In this document: piece by piece, positions 1 through 11,556 of the stretch
How the letters are laid out: each line of letters opens with the position of its first letter
How positions within the stretch are numbered: position 1 is the first letter of the stretch
Source: Chinchilla lanigera
Taxonomy: Eukaryota > Chordata > Mammalia > Rodentia > Chinchillidae
Assembly: GCF_000276665.1 (NCBI RefSeq)
Contig: NW_004955404.1
Span: forward strand, 28,568,272-28,632,271
DNA: 64,000 nt
Direction of reading: 5' to 3'
Position numbers and translations under genes: made by a program
Notes under the pieces: model-generated
What the model was told of the DNA's origin: nothing
Seen by the model: the letters and a program-made list of their open reading frames with translations, nothing else
Databases searched by the model: none

Positions 1-318
1 TTCTTAAGCAAGTGGCTCTGTGTATTTCATTCATCACTTGACAATTTCTAACTGTGAGAAGTAAGTGAGTACGTTTAGAACCTCAGAATTTTAAGATGGA
101 AGAATGCCTTAGGGGTCAGAAACTTTAGAAGCACCTTCCCTTTGGACAAGGGCTCTGATTTTGTGCCTTGTTCAGTAGGGTTGGGTGCATTTGTAGAATG
201 TGTTCTGTGAAACTACAAACTCTCCAAGTGTTTCACAGGGAAAGGAAAGGCTCACAGTAAACTTTAGGGAGCCTTATGTATTGTGAACACTGCCTCAAGA
301 GTTTTACAAATTCAATTG
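1..318. other. Unique non-coding sequence
   Basis: Non-repetitive AT-rich sequence up to the first SINE. I see no splice-bounded open frame, CpG cluster or recognisable repeat here. Confidence 0.5.
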
Positions 319-339
319 AATTTTAAAGACGAAGAGAAC

Positions 340-437
340 CTTTTTTTTTTTTTTTTTCTGGTACCAGGAATCGAACTCACGACCTCGCGCTTGCCAGGCA
401 GGCACTGTGCTGCTGAGCTAAAAATCCCCAGCCCCTA
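340..437 (-). mobile_element. ID SINE (tRNA-derived), young copy
   Basis: Read on the minus strand this is an ID-type SINE: a GGGGCTGGGGATTT start, a tRNA-like A box (degenerate around the ctgagctaaaaa complement), a B box (complement of gaatcgaactcacgacc) and a poly(A) tail seen on the plus strand as a run of T at about 342-358. A perfect 21-bp target duplication flanks it at 319-339 and 438-458. The intact duplication indicates a recent L1-mediated insertion. The internal pol III promoter is recognisable, but transcription cannot be inferred. Confidence 0.92.
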
Positions 438-507
438 AATTTTAAAGACGAAGAGAACTTTTGTAAGAAACAGTACGGTTGACATTTGCTTAACCCAGCA
501 TTTCTCA

Positions 508-2640
508 AATTTATTTTATTTTTAATTGACAAAATATATACATTTACCTTGTTGTTTTGAAATATGCATATATTGTGGAATGGCTATGTTAAAGCAACTA
601 ATGTATACATTACTTTAAGTATTTATTGTCTTGCAGTGAGACAATAAAAATATTAAAATATTCTCCCAGCAATTTTCAAGGATACATCATTATTAACCAT
701 GGTTACCATACTGTACAATAGATCTCTTCACTTTATTCCTTTCTATCTGAAATTTTGCCACCTTTTATTAACGTCTCCCCAACTCCTGCCCCCGGTGTTT
801 TGTAATCACCTTTCTACTGTCTACTTCTACGAGTTCATTAAGTTTTAGATTTCCCACATAAATGAGATTGTGTGCTAGTTGTCTTTCTGTGTCTTACTTA
901 CTACGCTTAACATCTTGACTTCCAAGTTCTTCCATTTTATCTATATCACAAATGACAGAATTTCCTCCTTTTGATCATTGGATACTATTCCATTGTGTGT
1001 ATATATCACTTTTTTATCCATTTATTTATTGATAAATATTTGCATTGATTACATATCTTGGCTATTGTAAATAATACTACAACAAAAATAGAAGTGCAAT
1101 TATGTCTTCTACATACTGAATTCATTTCTTTTGCCTATAAACCCAATAGTGGGATTGCTGGATCATATGCTAATTCTATTTGTATTTCTTGAGGAACTAC
1201 TATATTGTTTTCCATAATGGATGTACTAACATATTGCCTCCAACTTTGTGTAAGTTTTTCTTTTCTTTCACATCCTTGACATTTGTAATCTTTTCTCTTT
1301 TTGATAATAGCCATTTTTAACTGGAGTGAGGGGATATCTCATTGTGATTTTGATTTGTACTTCTCAGATGATTCACATGCTGAGTATTTTTCACATACTT
1401 ATTGGCCATTTGTCTTCTTTTGTGAAATGTCCATTTGGGTTTTTTTCTTGCTATTACTCGAATTTCTCATATATTTCAGAAGTCAATGTTTTATGAAATA
1501 TATAGTTTTTAAATATTTTCCAATTCTATTTGTTGTCTCTTCATATTGCTGTTTCTCTGGTTGTGCAGAAGATGTTCTTTTGATGTAATATTGTTTGTTT
1601 ATTTTTCTTTCATTGCCTTGCTTTGGGGATTATATTGAATAACCTAACATTCAGGTCAATGTCATGGAGCTTTTTCCTTTATTTTCTTCTAGTAGTTTTA
1701 CAGTTTTAGGTCTTACATGTAAATCTTTAATTGATTTTGAGTTAATTTTTTTTTGTCTTTTTGAGACAGGGTCTAGCTATGAGGTTCAGGTTGGCCTTGA
1801 GCTCAACTTGTAGCCCAGGCTGGCCTCGAACTCACAATGATCCTCATGCCTCCACCTCCCAAGTGCTGGTATTACAGGCATGCACCACCATGCCTGACTT
1901 TGAGTTAATTTTTGTATGGGGTATGTGATGAAGGTCTAATTTCATTCTACATATGGATATATACATGTTTCTCAGCTTTGTTTATTAATGAGACTGCCCT
2001 TTCCCCATGCTATATCATTGGCAACTGTGTTAAAAATCAGCAGTAAATGTCTATTTTTTTCTAATATAGTATATCTATCATGGTACATTAGTCTATATAT
2101 CTATTATTATGCCAATGCCATGTTATTTTTATTATAATAGCTTTATAACATATTTTGAAGAAAAATAGTATGATGTCTCCAACTTTGTCCTTTTTGCTCA
2201 AGATTGCTTTGGCAATTTGGGATCTTTTGATTCTACATAAATATTACTAATTTTTTCTATTTCTATGAACAATGTCTTTGATATTTTGATAGCACAGTGA
2301 ATACTGTAGATTGCTGTGGGTAGTATGTACATTTTAATAATGTTAATTCTTCTAATTCATGAATACAGAGTATATTTCTATTTTTTATATCTTCAGATTA
2401 TTTCATCAGTACTTTATAGTGTTTAACATATATGCCTTTCAGTGCCTTGTTAAATTTACTCCTAAATATTTTTATTTTTATTTTCATGGCTATTGTCATT
2501 GGGGTTGTTATCTTAACTTCATTATCAAATGGTATCAAATAGTACATTTATTGGAGTATAGACATTGTAGTAAGTTTTTGGGCATGTGGAATTGTAAATA
2601 GATCACAGGGCCTTTGCACTGGGATACATTTTCAGTATTT
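508..2640 (-). mobile_element. Old L1 fragment, ORF2 C-terminal part and 3' UTR (minus strand)
   Basis: The plus strand reads as the reverse complement of a mammalian L1 3' half. It shows the 3' UTR (approx. 508-1000), then the stretch with 'cccaatagtgggattgctgg' (1142-1161), then the end of ORF2 (about 1600-2640, including the 'ttcttctagtagttttacag' region near 1685). The element is 5'-truncated and full of stops and indels, so it encodes nothing. It resembles L1MA/L1MB-age copies. A B1 SINE at 1751-1898 interrupts it. The 95-aa and 80-aa plus-strand frames at 1301-1588 and 2359-2601 are antisense artefacts of this fragment. Confidence 0.88.
1751..1898 (-). mobile_element. B1 SINE inserted in L1
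   Basis: Antisense 7SL-derived SINE: 'gagacagggtct' start complement, 'cccaagtgctggtattacag' and 'catgcaccaccatgcctg' blocks, plus the internal duplication of the 'ggttggccttgagctcaa / aggctggcctcgaactca' type seen in rodent B1. Perfect 15-bp target duplications (tttgagttaattttt) lie at 1736-1750 and 1899-1913. The insertion therefore postdates the surrounding L1. Confidence 0.93.
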
Positions 2641-2653
2641 CCCTTTTTCTTCT

Positions 2654-2776
2654 TTTTTTTTGTTTTGAGACAGAATCTCACAGCTTTAGTTGTCTAGGAT
2701 GTGCTCAAACTTGCATTTCTCCTGCCTCAGCCTACCAGGGTTCTGGGATTATAGCCATGTGCCACCACACCTGATT
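2654..2776 (-). mobile_element. Older B1/proto-B1-like SINE
   Basis: Antisense 7SL-type SINE with 'tgttttgagacagaatctca', 'cctgcctcagcctaccaggg' and 'gccatgtgccaccacacctg' blocks. The internal duplication seen in the copy at 1751 is not evident, so this is a more divergent or monomeric copy. Confidence 0.8.
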
Positions 2777-2974
2777 TGGTACTGATTTTTGATTCCTGAT
2801 TATCTCTTACAACTACTTAAATTTATTTATTATTTCTCATAGTTTTGGGTAGATTCTTCTGAGTTCTTTATACCATTATTAGTATTGTACCATTATTAGT
2901 ATTCCTTTATATGCCATTTGTTTCTTTTCTCTGATTATTTCCAAGAACCTCTCTTTGTCCTTGGCTTTGAACAG

Positions 2975-3313
2975 TTTTTTTTTTTTATTTTAAAGAGATT
3001 AGTAAATGAGAAACAAACAAACAAAGAAATAGAACTGTAGCAGCATACCAGTATCACAAGCATAAACAAATCAAAGCAAGAACATTCAAAGTAATATAGT
3101 CTCAAGACAAAATAATAGGAATCAACACTGGTTGTTACATTACACATTGCTATCCTCAAGTACATTGCTCTGATTACCAGATGTAAGAATGAAAGATGGC
3201 TCAAACCATTATAGGGAATAAGAAAATAATTCTTTGATAAGACAGTAGAGATAATCCAGAGTTTCACTAGACAAGATGGTAGGAGTTCTCCTTTGTAATT
3301 CCATTGCATACTG
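2975..3313 (-). mobile_element. 5'-truncated lineage-specific L1 3' UTR
   Basis: Starts on the plus strand with a T run (the L1 poly(A) tail, 2975-2986) and contains the family block 'actggttgttacattacaca' near 3127 followed by 'gattaccagatgtaagaatg' near 3171. The same block occurs at about 25.65, 37.4, 40.95, 41.13, 45.55 and 50.0-50.6 kb. Near-perfect flanks ggctttgaacag (2963-2974) and ggcttttaacag (3314-3325) look like the target duplication. The 124-aa minus frame at 2935-3309 runs through it and is not a gene. Confidence 0.8.
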
Positions 3314-3325
3314 GGCTTTTAACAG

Positions 3326-3700
3326 ATTTATTGTAATATATTTTGGCAAAACCTGGTTTGGATAGTGACCTTGACCTTCTTATATCTGGATATTTCTCTT
3401 TCCTCACCTTTGGAAAGTTTTATGCTATTATTTCTCTAACTAAGCCTTCTAATCCTTTTTCTTTCATTTTTCCTTTATATGCTTCTATACCTCAAATTTT
3501 TATTTTTTATATTGTCATATAAATCCCACATCCTTCTTCATGATATGTCAATCTTTTTTTGCTTCTATTTTCAAATGAGCTGTCTTCAAATTTGCATCTT
3601 CTTTCTTGCACTTGATCAGTTTTGCATATTTAAAATTCATTTCATGTATTTTTCAGCTTCACAATTTAATTTTTAAAATATATAATTTCGGTTGCTCTGC
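3326..3700 (-). mobile_element. Degenerate L1/HAL1-like fragment
   Basis: Continues the sequence broken by the L1 tail at 2975. The plus strand has 'tctctttcctcacctttgga', 'tgctattatttctctaacta' and 'agctgtcttcaaatttgcat' blocks, which I associate with the antisense of older L1/HAL1 copies. T-rich with no open frame of interest. Family assignment is uncertain. Confidence 0.45.
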
Positions 3701-4952
3701 TAAATTTCTAATTTTGGTCACTTTTTGTTTTCCTGGTTTACTGGGTCGAGTAGTAGGATCTACTACTATTCAGCACCAGATGGTCTTCATGGTCCAAAGG
3801 TTCAGGCCTGTCCCAGCATCAGGTTGAATACTCTAGGACTAATCACCAGATGACACAAATTCTCCTAGTCTCCAGGCCATCACTGATGGTTCCATGCTCC
3901 AGCAAACCTAGGGTTCTGGTCTGTACCCTTAGACTCTACCACATTTGTCTCAGCTCAAGTGCTCCTGAAGAATTTTTCCTCTTACCTAACTATCAGCTTA
4001 CCATGGTAGGCAGCGGGCAAAATACTAACCATTATGTTATTAATACTCTCACACAGCATCCAAAAGAATCCTTCATTCCTAAGTGAAATGGCCCTGAATA
4101 TTGAATAGGCATTTTTGGATGTGGACTAGTTTAGGAACTATAGAAATATTTTCAAGCTGTATTTCTTTTAACTTGAAGTAAAAAAGCTTCAGCACACCCC
4201 TTGAAAGCATTTTATATGATTATAATTATGAATACTTCTTTATTAAGTATAAAAATGGTAATAAACAAATGGCCCTGCTTTTAAACCACAGAGCTGTTAA
4301 TATCTAGTCCTTCTGAGATGTAGCCTCTCATGGTACAACTTTAATCATTCATAGCATACATTTGTGAAGTTCTTTCCAGCTCAAAAAGTGAACTCATGGT
4401 TATTTTCTGGTTTCAAACTCAATGCTATTCTGCAAATGCACATCATCATCGTACCCACTATACAGTTAGGGAAAATCATAGCTCAGAGCAGTAGGACAAA
4501 GTTTCACAAGGTAACTTTTCTGCACTTGGACTAAAATGCGTTGAATCCATTCACCATGCTAGTGAAAATCCCAGATTAAGAAGTTCCCTTTCTCAGCTTC
4601 ACAGTATACTGGTGAGAAGCACAGGGCCCCAGGCAGTTTTCACCCCAAGCCAGGCTCTCTGTGTCTATCAAATCGCTTCCAGATTCCATCTGGAAGGCCA
4701 GTTTACAATTTTATCAGTTCCAGTGTATTCATAGTTCTCCAAAATCTGGACAATCTGTGTTTGCTTTAGAGCAACTCAAGTGGCTGCAGATGCCCGAAAT
4801 TCCCAGCCTACTTTTGAGCTGGGCCTACAAGTAGTACTTTCTACTATATTGCACTTCTACCTGCACTGTCACAGGCCAGGAAACCAAAGTTCTGGAAGAG
4901 TTGTACAAGTTCATGGAGTGAAAGGATTTCATTAAATTTGCAGTGTTCTTCA
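3700..4952. other. Unassigned sequence, mostly unique; weak MIR-like trace
   Basis: At 3700-4090 the composition is more balanced and two short frames (73 and 78 aa) occur, but neither has a recognisable motif or convincing gene context. Around 4400-4560 there is a faint antisense MIR-like pattern (attagggaaaatcatagctc-type core). Nothing else supported. Confidence 0.4.
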
Positions 4953-5162
4953 AGCTTGAATATGCATTAGAATCATTTAGAGAGCTAGAGGACTTACTAA
5001 ATTATAGGTATGTGGAGTCTCAGCCCAGGAGTTTAGGTCTGGAGTGGGGAGAGGAAATGAATATATATGTATACACACACACACACACATTTTTTTTTTT
5101 TTTTTGCCAATTGCCAGGTGACACTGATACTGTTGGTCTGGGGACCACACTTTCAGAACCAT
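4953..5162 (+). mobile_element. MER5A-type hAT-Charlie DNA transposon remnant
   Basis: Non-autonomous DNA transposon fossil. Recognisable parts are 'tgcattagaatcatttagag' near 4963, 'gagtctcagcccaggagttt' near 5015, 'ggtctggagtgggga' at 5035-5049, and the far end 'ggtctggggaccacactttc' near 5136. The family has no coding capacity. It is interrupted by an (AC)n/T microsatellite at 5073-5105. Confidence 0.78.
5073..5105. repeat. (AC)n followed by T run
   Basis: Seventeen bases of AC repeat (5073-5089) directly followed by a T run of about 16, inside the MER5A remnant. Confidence 0.95.
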
Positions 5163-6128
5163 GAGCTCTTCATTTGCTCAGACTAGTTCTTCTTTTGCTT
5201 TTTCAAGAGTTTAGAATGCTTTGCAATCATATCTTTTGAAATCAGACGTTAAGTTTTTCCAGAAATTAGGTACTTCATCCACTCATAAATCTGAGGATTT
5301 TCAGTTACAAAGCAATAGAAGAGCTCCTTATTCAAAAGTTTCAAAACCAGTAATTGATGATAGTTCAGCCATAGCTTTTAGGCTTTGAGCAAAAAATACC
5401 TTTTTCTCTCATCTATAAAAGGAAATGATACGTCAATTTCCTTTCAAAAAGGTAAAGATAAAATTCTAACTCTGTTTTTAAAAATTAGATAGTTTTTAAC
5501 TTTAACAAGAAGTGATATAGATGTGAGAACCTAAATTAGACTTTCTCTGTTTTGGAATATATCATGTATTGGCATTAAACTACTTATCTAAGAATATAAA
5601 GCAATAAAAGCAAGATTGAGATATAGAAATCAGGTCTATTCATTCCTCTTACAGGTTTCCCCAAGGTACGCTACTCCACAACAATAACAATAGCAGATAA
5701 ATACTCAAATGGGCTTTGAAAATCCTAATATAGAATCTGACAAGAAATAAAGTAATCCATCCACTCCTCTAGGTATCTACTTCAATGGTTTCATTAATAA
5801 TAGAATTTCTATTCTAGATGCATAATTGATAACAAAATAAAAACAAAAATAGATCTTTAATCTAAGTATCTAAGTACAATACATATTACAGCGCAGCAAT
5901 CATTTCTGCCAAACTCAGGGGTGTGATTTCATTATGCCAAGTTTCAAATTCCCTTAAAGCTTATTGACAGGGCTTTCAGCTAAGTTTAACCTGAGCAATG
6001 TTTATGTTTGCCTCTTGGAGTGGGGTGGCAGTTAGCTTCTTCCTTGATCTGCAAGGGAGAGCATCCTTCATGTTCAAAAATAATCTTATCAAGGTAAATA
6101 GTTTTCATTCCTCTTTGTCATAGTCATT
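5163..6128. other. AT-rich non-coding sequence with one copy of a local duplicated repeat
   Basis: No gene seen. Segments at 5543-5587 and 5830-5912 are related to 6746-6790 and 6675-6751 respectively (see the separate finding), so part of this stretch is an unnamed repeat. Confidence 0.5.
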
Positions 6129-6483
6129 TTCTCATTGTTGGGACACAATGCTCAACACCTGCAGTTTAAGGCAGGAGAGGTTTATTTTGCTCAGTTTGTA
6201 GAGGGTTCAGGCCATAGTCCACTGGCTCTGAGGCTGAACAGTGTGGAAGAGGTGTATGAGGGGGCAAAAGTGTCTCATGGCTGGGTGGACAAGAAGCAGA
6301 GAGAGGGAAGGAAGAGTTGGACAGGGAGATAAACCCTTTCAGGCCTTGCCTCCAGTGACCTGCTGCTTCTGACCTGATTCCACCTTTTAATAGCCAGTCA
6401 ACTATAAGCCCCTTTCATCCAATCACCTTCCAAAAGCTCCAGCTATGAGTCCATAAGGGGTCATCTAGATACAACCCATAACA
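6129..6483 (-). mobile_element. Solo MaLR-type LTR (antisense)
   Basis: Reading the minus strand: TGTTATGGGTTGTATCTAG start, then the typical MaLR LTR order. The plus strand contains 'ggcaggagaggtttattttg' (the antisense of the tail/poly(A)-signal end) and 'gataaaccctttcaggcctt'. It is related to the antisense LTR at 54593-54943, which has the same 'gggagataaaccctt.caggccttgc' stretch. No internal region adjoins, hence solo. The 65-aa frame at 6135-6332 lies inside and is spurious. Confidence 0.72.
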
Positions 6484-7640
6484 CACTTAAAGTAATGTAA
6501 AACTCAAACTCCAAGAATGATAGAAGATAGAAGACCTCTGCTGATGTTGAGAATGAGGCATATAAATAAGAAGTCAGCTAATTAATAGGTTAGATAGAGC
6601 AAACTGAGGAAATAGCTTCGAAGTAAAATTTTTCTTCCAAAAAATGAGAGCATAAGCAGTGTAAAGTTGTTCACAACAAAATGATAATAAAAATAGATCT
6701 TTAATCTAAATATCTCAGTGCAATGTGTATTATAGTGCAGTGATCATTGTCTATTTTGGAACACATCATATACTGGTGTTAAACTATAGTGTATAGTTTG
6801 CACAAAGCAAAACTCAGCAGAGATATTAATGAAAGGTAATGCAATTATATTTAACTCAATCCAGTGAGTGTCAAGTAAGGGCCTATTGTGTTCCTGGCAA
6901 TCGGTATTTTAGTTACTGGGAATACAAAGATGAGGAAGACATCATCTCTGTATTCAAAAGTTTGAAAAGTAAATGACTACAATGATTCAAAATGAAATTA
7001 TTTCAGTTCTACAATTAGACTTGCACTGCCAAATTTCAGAGTGGATCACTTTAAACAAATTTTGATATTCATATAAATTTGTTCAATTCAAGTCAACAAA
7101 TTCATTGTAAGGTAAGGGACTGGAGAAGAAACACATTATAAGTCTCAGTGCCAACTCTCAGACTGTGACCCAGCTTCCCATAAGGTCACCAGAAGGGAAA
7201 ACAGTGATACTGTGTATGATACATATTCTGTCAAAGGAGAGTCATTGGTAATTCATAATGAGTATATTTTATCAATAAGAAGCACTGCTAGTTTCCAGTA
7301 CCTGAGTTTGGGACCTGAGTTCATTAAATTCGCTTAGGATTGAGACTGGGGAGCTTGTAGAATATAACAATATGTCCAATGATCATGAAACTATCAGAAA
7401 GAGGTAAAGCATATTTTAAATGAGGTTTTTGTCCGTAATTTGTTCTCCAATTTGGGACACTAATGTTGGCCCAAAAGTGGGGGTAAGAATAAACAAAACA
7501 GCTTTAATGTTGAGGGGGAGGGAAGTGAGACTGCTCAGAACACGGGAGACCAAAGATGATGTGAAATCAAAATAACTGATCATTTCTTCCTTTGTGTGTC
7601 TATTATACCACACTCCGACCAGAGTACTTACCATAGTTTT
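6484..7640. other. AT-rich non-coding sequence with L2-like trace
   Basis: Contains the second copy of the local repeat (6675-6790) and, at about 6855-6975, a pattern typical of an antisense L2 3' end ('gggcctattgtgttcctggc', 'actgggaatacaaagatgag'). Nothing coding seen. Confidence 0.5.
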
Positions 7641-7782
7641 AGAATTCTTTTTAATTACGAGGATTGAGCCCAGGAAATGCTGGGTTCCAACCCTTTGTAT
7701 TTATTTTGAAACAGGTTCTCACTTAGTTGCCAGACTAGCTTTGACTCTGCAATCCTTCTTCCCTGTCCTCCAAAGGCACTTG
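7641..7782 (-). mobile_element. Degenerate composite ID/B1-like SINE
   Basis: The plus strand shows an ID-like antisense part ('ggattgagcccaggaaatgc') followed by a B1-like antisense part ('tattttgaaacaggttctca', 'gttgccagactagctttgac', 'aatccttcttccctgtcctcc'). This order matches dimeric B1-dID type SINEs of non-murid rodents. It is old and partly deleted. Confidence 0.55.
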
Positions 7783-9489
7783 ATTTTTGATAGGCTTCCA
7801 AGATTCTTGAATGCAAAAACATTTGTTTTCCCATGTTAGATAAAACAGTGATCTAGAGATCACAGCACAGAATTGATCTTACACATTACTCTTAACAGAT
7901 ATCTGTCAAACATGGAGTCCTAGAGAACATTAACAAATATGAAGTAGTGGAAAAGAAAAACCAGTGAAGTCCATTGAATACATCCCAGCCATCTATTGGC
8001 ATAGTAGTTCAGACAAAAGTCAAATCACTGATGCTATTGAAGGCAGAAAACAACAAGAGGAAATAAGAGAAAAGTCATAATGCAATTAAAAACAAAGACA
8101 AAAGCAACAGTCAAGGAGAAACAAAAGTTTCTCCAGAAGGGAAGTGCAAACATTTACAATCTTTCTGTACAATGGGGTTTTAGGTGGTGTTTTCCATATG
8201 TTTAAATATTTTTCTATAATGTCCACTTTTCTAAATTTAGCATATTTTAACTTTACAATAAACTTGCGAGATATGAAATTAACTATTTATGGTTCTTTTT
8301 CCTTTGATTGCTAAGGAGATTAAAGCTAAATGTATAGAAATGTTAGCAATTATACAAATTACTGTTTGGCCTAGTTTTTATGAGAGGCCATGTAACTTAT
8401 CTGAATGAAATGGAAGTATGTTGAATATATGCTAATTTGCTCTGCCAAAAAAAAAGGGCCAGTCCACCCTATTTATGCTTAAAATCATTATAATATCAGT
8501 GAAACACATAATAATCACTTCATATATTTCCCAGAGTACATAGATTAATCTTTTGTATTTTCTCCAGAAGATTTTGTCAGCGAAAATTCTATTTTAAAAT
8601 GTGAAGTATATAACATATAAATCCACAATATTCCTAGGGGTTTATCTTTCTTTAATGTTAGAAATATTTGTTAAAAGTTACATTTCCTTTTTAAAAATGA
8701 TTATAACTTTGTCTCCAGAGTGTCTGATTTTTCTTATATGTTCTCCAGAAGCACTTTGCAGATTATCATAATCAAATCTATTTTAATGCTTAGAATATAT
8801 TACTATTAATTAATGATTCATGTTTACTTTTTGTAAATCTCTGGAATAAATTTTGAAATCCATATCCCAAAACCTTCAATTAGGCCTTTATTTAACTCAA
8901 TTAGTAAGCTAAAATCTGAGAAAATCACAAAGATTGTTAATACTATTCAAAGAAAGAGGTTATATTTAAAGGGTCTACTTCTTAGTTTGTGGTCCCTAAC
9001 CTTAGGAATTACTTTTGTCAACACATTCATAAGTGCTAGACAAAAGGCTACATCAGGCCTTTGAAAAGCACAAAGGTTGATGTGGAGTGGAAATTGCTTG
9101 TAAGAAGCATTGAGTCTAGCTGAAAAAACAAGACTTGAAAATACATACAATTAAAATGAGCACAAGTAGTAAAGTGTTCAAAAGAAATGAAGTGCCATGG
9201 AAGTAAAAGAATGGAATAAAAGATGAAGTGGCATGCGAGCTACAGTTGGGTGAGTAAGATAAAGGTATCTGGAGATAGATATGACAAGCAGTGCAGCTAT
9301 GAGCTCTTATCTGTCACAGTAAATTCTAACTATTGGTTTACATGTGTTTTCCTATGCTACTAAACAAAGAATTCTGCATACCATAATCAGGTCTGATCCC
9401 CTTTCTACATTCTCAGCAACTAGGACAATGACCAAAATAGCACTGACACGTATTTGTTGCATGTTGAGTAACGAGAATGCAAACAAGTT
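7783..9489. other. AT-rich non-coding sequence, nothing recognised
   Basis: No open frame with a plausible product, RNA gene or identifiable repeat. Confidence 0.45.
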
Positions 9490-9810
9490 CAACAGTGGCA
9501 AAACGTGAGAGCCTTGAGAAAGGGCGAGAGCAGCATGTCAAGCAGTCACAAGCTCATTCTGCAGTGGGGAGGGAGAAGGTTTCAGAGACCAAGTGAGGAA
9601 TCTCAGCTGGAGACAGATATGCAAAAGTCTAAAAGCTTAAATTGGCACTTTATCCTACATGTAATTGGCGAACCAGGGAATGGACAGTTCTGAAGTTGGA
9701 AGAACATTGTTAGAGCTATGAGAAAGGCTTGGAAGCAGACTGCTAGGAAGCCATTATTCCCGGTCAAAAGTAATACTAATCTTCGATAAATTAGAGGTGG
9801 GAGGGGTGGA
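9490..9810 (-). mobile_element. Ancient L2-associated repeat fragment
   Basis: Purine-rich sequence with 'gcactttatcctacatgtaa', 'gggaatggacagttctgaag' and 'ttagagctatgagaaaggct'. The pattern resembles the ancient repeat at 24.6-26.0 kb and 59.2-59.96 kb. I cannot name the family with confidence; antisense L2 is the best guess. Confidence 0.4.
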
Positions 9811-10194
9811 AAGCAAAGGTGGCAGGTGGAGTGGAACTGTCACATGGTAGGGCCATAGGATAAAGCAGCTGAGGGAAGTTTGGGCTCACAGAAGGAAGAT
9901 GAACAAGAAGAGATGTTCTACCTCAGCAGCTGAGGAAGAAGGGGCCTATTATTAAGCGAAAGAAGTCTACTTGGCTAAAAGAGGCCTGAGATATCTGTTT
10001 TGAATGTACTGGCATAAAATATTCAGATTTATGCAGACAACACATGGTCCAACCAGTGCTCAAATTCAGATCTACCTCCAACTAAGCACTAATTTAGGCT
10101 ACAATAGTCTCATTCTGAAATTCATGAATGAAATACTCTGGTTTGAAATCTGATCTTCAAATAAATTTCTCTTGAAATACAATGCAAGTAATAC

Positions 10195-10500
10195 ATTACT
10201 ATGGGTTCAATTTTAGCCACCACTCTTCCCCCTCTATGTTGAAGCTCTAACTCCCAATATGAGTATATTTGGAGGTAAGGCTTTTAAGTGGTATTTAAAT
10301 TTAAATGAGCTCATAAGTGTAGGATCCTAATCCAACAGTATAGATGTTTTACTACAGGAGGGATTCTATCCTTGCACAATCCGAAAAGGCTGTATGAGTA
10401 CACACCAGAATCTTTCCATGGTGGCATCTTGATATCAGACTTTTGCCTTCAGAATGTGGGAGAATACTTTTCTGGAGAGTAAGAAACTTACAACTTTTTG
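10195..10500 (+). mobile_element. MLT1-like solo LTR
   Basis: The sequence order fits an old MaLR (MLT1) LTR: 'tatgttgaagctctaactcc' near 10237, 'taagtgtaggatcctaatcc' near 10314, and a degraded tail after 10440. No internal region attached. Confidence 0.6.
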
Positions 10501-10869
10501 GTTGCATTATTACTTCCAACCAAACTGTACTTTATCTCTCAAATAATGAGTATGTTTTCATGTACATTTCGATTTGTGTTTTTGATCTGAATTAACTAAG
10601 TCTTCTCAACCTCTCACTGGTGAATAGTCTACAAGACCATTGGGTTAGAGCCTACATTCTGTCTATTGTGGTAACTACACACAGATGGCACTCCAAGTTT
10701 TTCTAAATAAATAATTTTTTTTTACTAAATAATTGTGGTTAATTTTCCAGACTGGTAGTAGCATAGCACAGCCCTTGAACCTGAGAAGTTGTTCTTAAAC
10801 ACCTCTCACCTGCCTTAGTAACTCAAATGACACAAGGTTGGGGAATATACAACAAACAAACAAACAGAC

Positions 10870-11275
10870 TGTTATGGTATAAGTCTAGATGAACCCTCAA
10901 AGCCTCATGCAATCTTAGATGCAGCTTTTTCATAGGTGGTTGAATCTACAGTGTGATTGATTCATGGTGCAATGCTGGGATTAAGGGTGTGTGATTAGTA
11001 AATCAGTCTACTGATTGGTTTGGCACTGTCCTAATCCCAGTAGCCTGGATAGAGTATAAAAGAGGCAGAAAGACAATATTAAGGTCCCTTGTTGCTTTGC
11101 TACCTTTTGCCTACATGCATGTTTCTCTGTGAGGCCTGTCTGCCACACCACCCTGCCTTGGAGCTAGATGATTATGGGCTGAAATCTCTACAAACTGTGA
11201 GTCAAATAAACCTTTGCTGCTTTAACCTTGGGTGTCAGATATTTTGTCTCAGCATCTAGAAAAGTAATTAAGACA
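10870..11275 (+). repeat. 5' LTR of MaLR element
   Basis: 406 bp, TG...CA. Contains a TATA-like box (tataaaag, 11054-11061) and a polyadenylation signal (aataaa, 11205-11210) near the end of the LTR. Aligns along its length with 12770-13182. Confidence 0.9.
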
Positions 11276-11404
11276 GAATTTGGTGCTGGAAGTGGGCTCA
11301 CTGCTGTGACTACCTGATTATGTGGTCCAGGAGCCTTTGGGAATGGCCTATGGGAAGAATTTGGAAGAGTTTGAAGATGTCGAGTGAAAAAGTAGAGCAG
11401 GAAA

Positions 11405-11556
11405 GCCAGGCATGGTGGTACATACCAGTAATCCCAGCACTCAGGAGACTGAGGCAGGAGGATTGTTGCAAGTTCGAGGCCAGCCTAGGCTACAAAGTGA
11501 GCTCAAGGCCAGCCTGAACTGCATAACAGGACTCTGCCTCAAAAAGAAAAAGAAAA
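11405..11556 (+). mobile_element. B1 SINE nested in MaLR internal region
   Basis: Sense B1: gccaggcatggtggtacata start, 'aatcccagcactcaggagac', then the internal duplication visible as two 'ggccagcct' blocks (11481 and 11507 region), ending in an A-rich tail. Near-identical flanks (aaaagtagagcaggaa near 11388 and aaaagtagtgctggaa after the tail) look like the target duplication with two substitutions. Confidence 0.9.
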
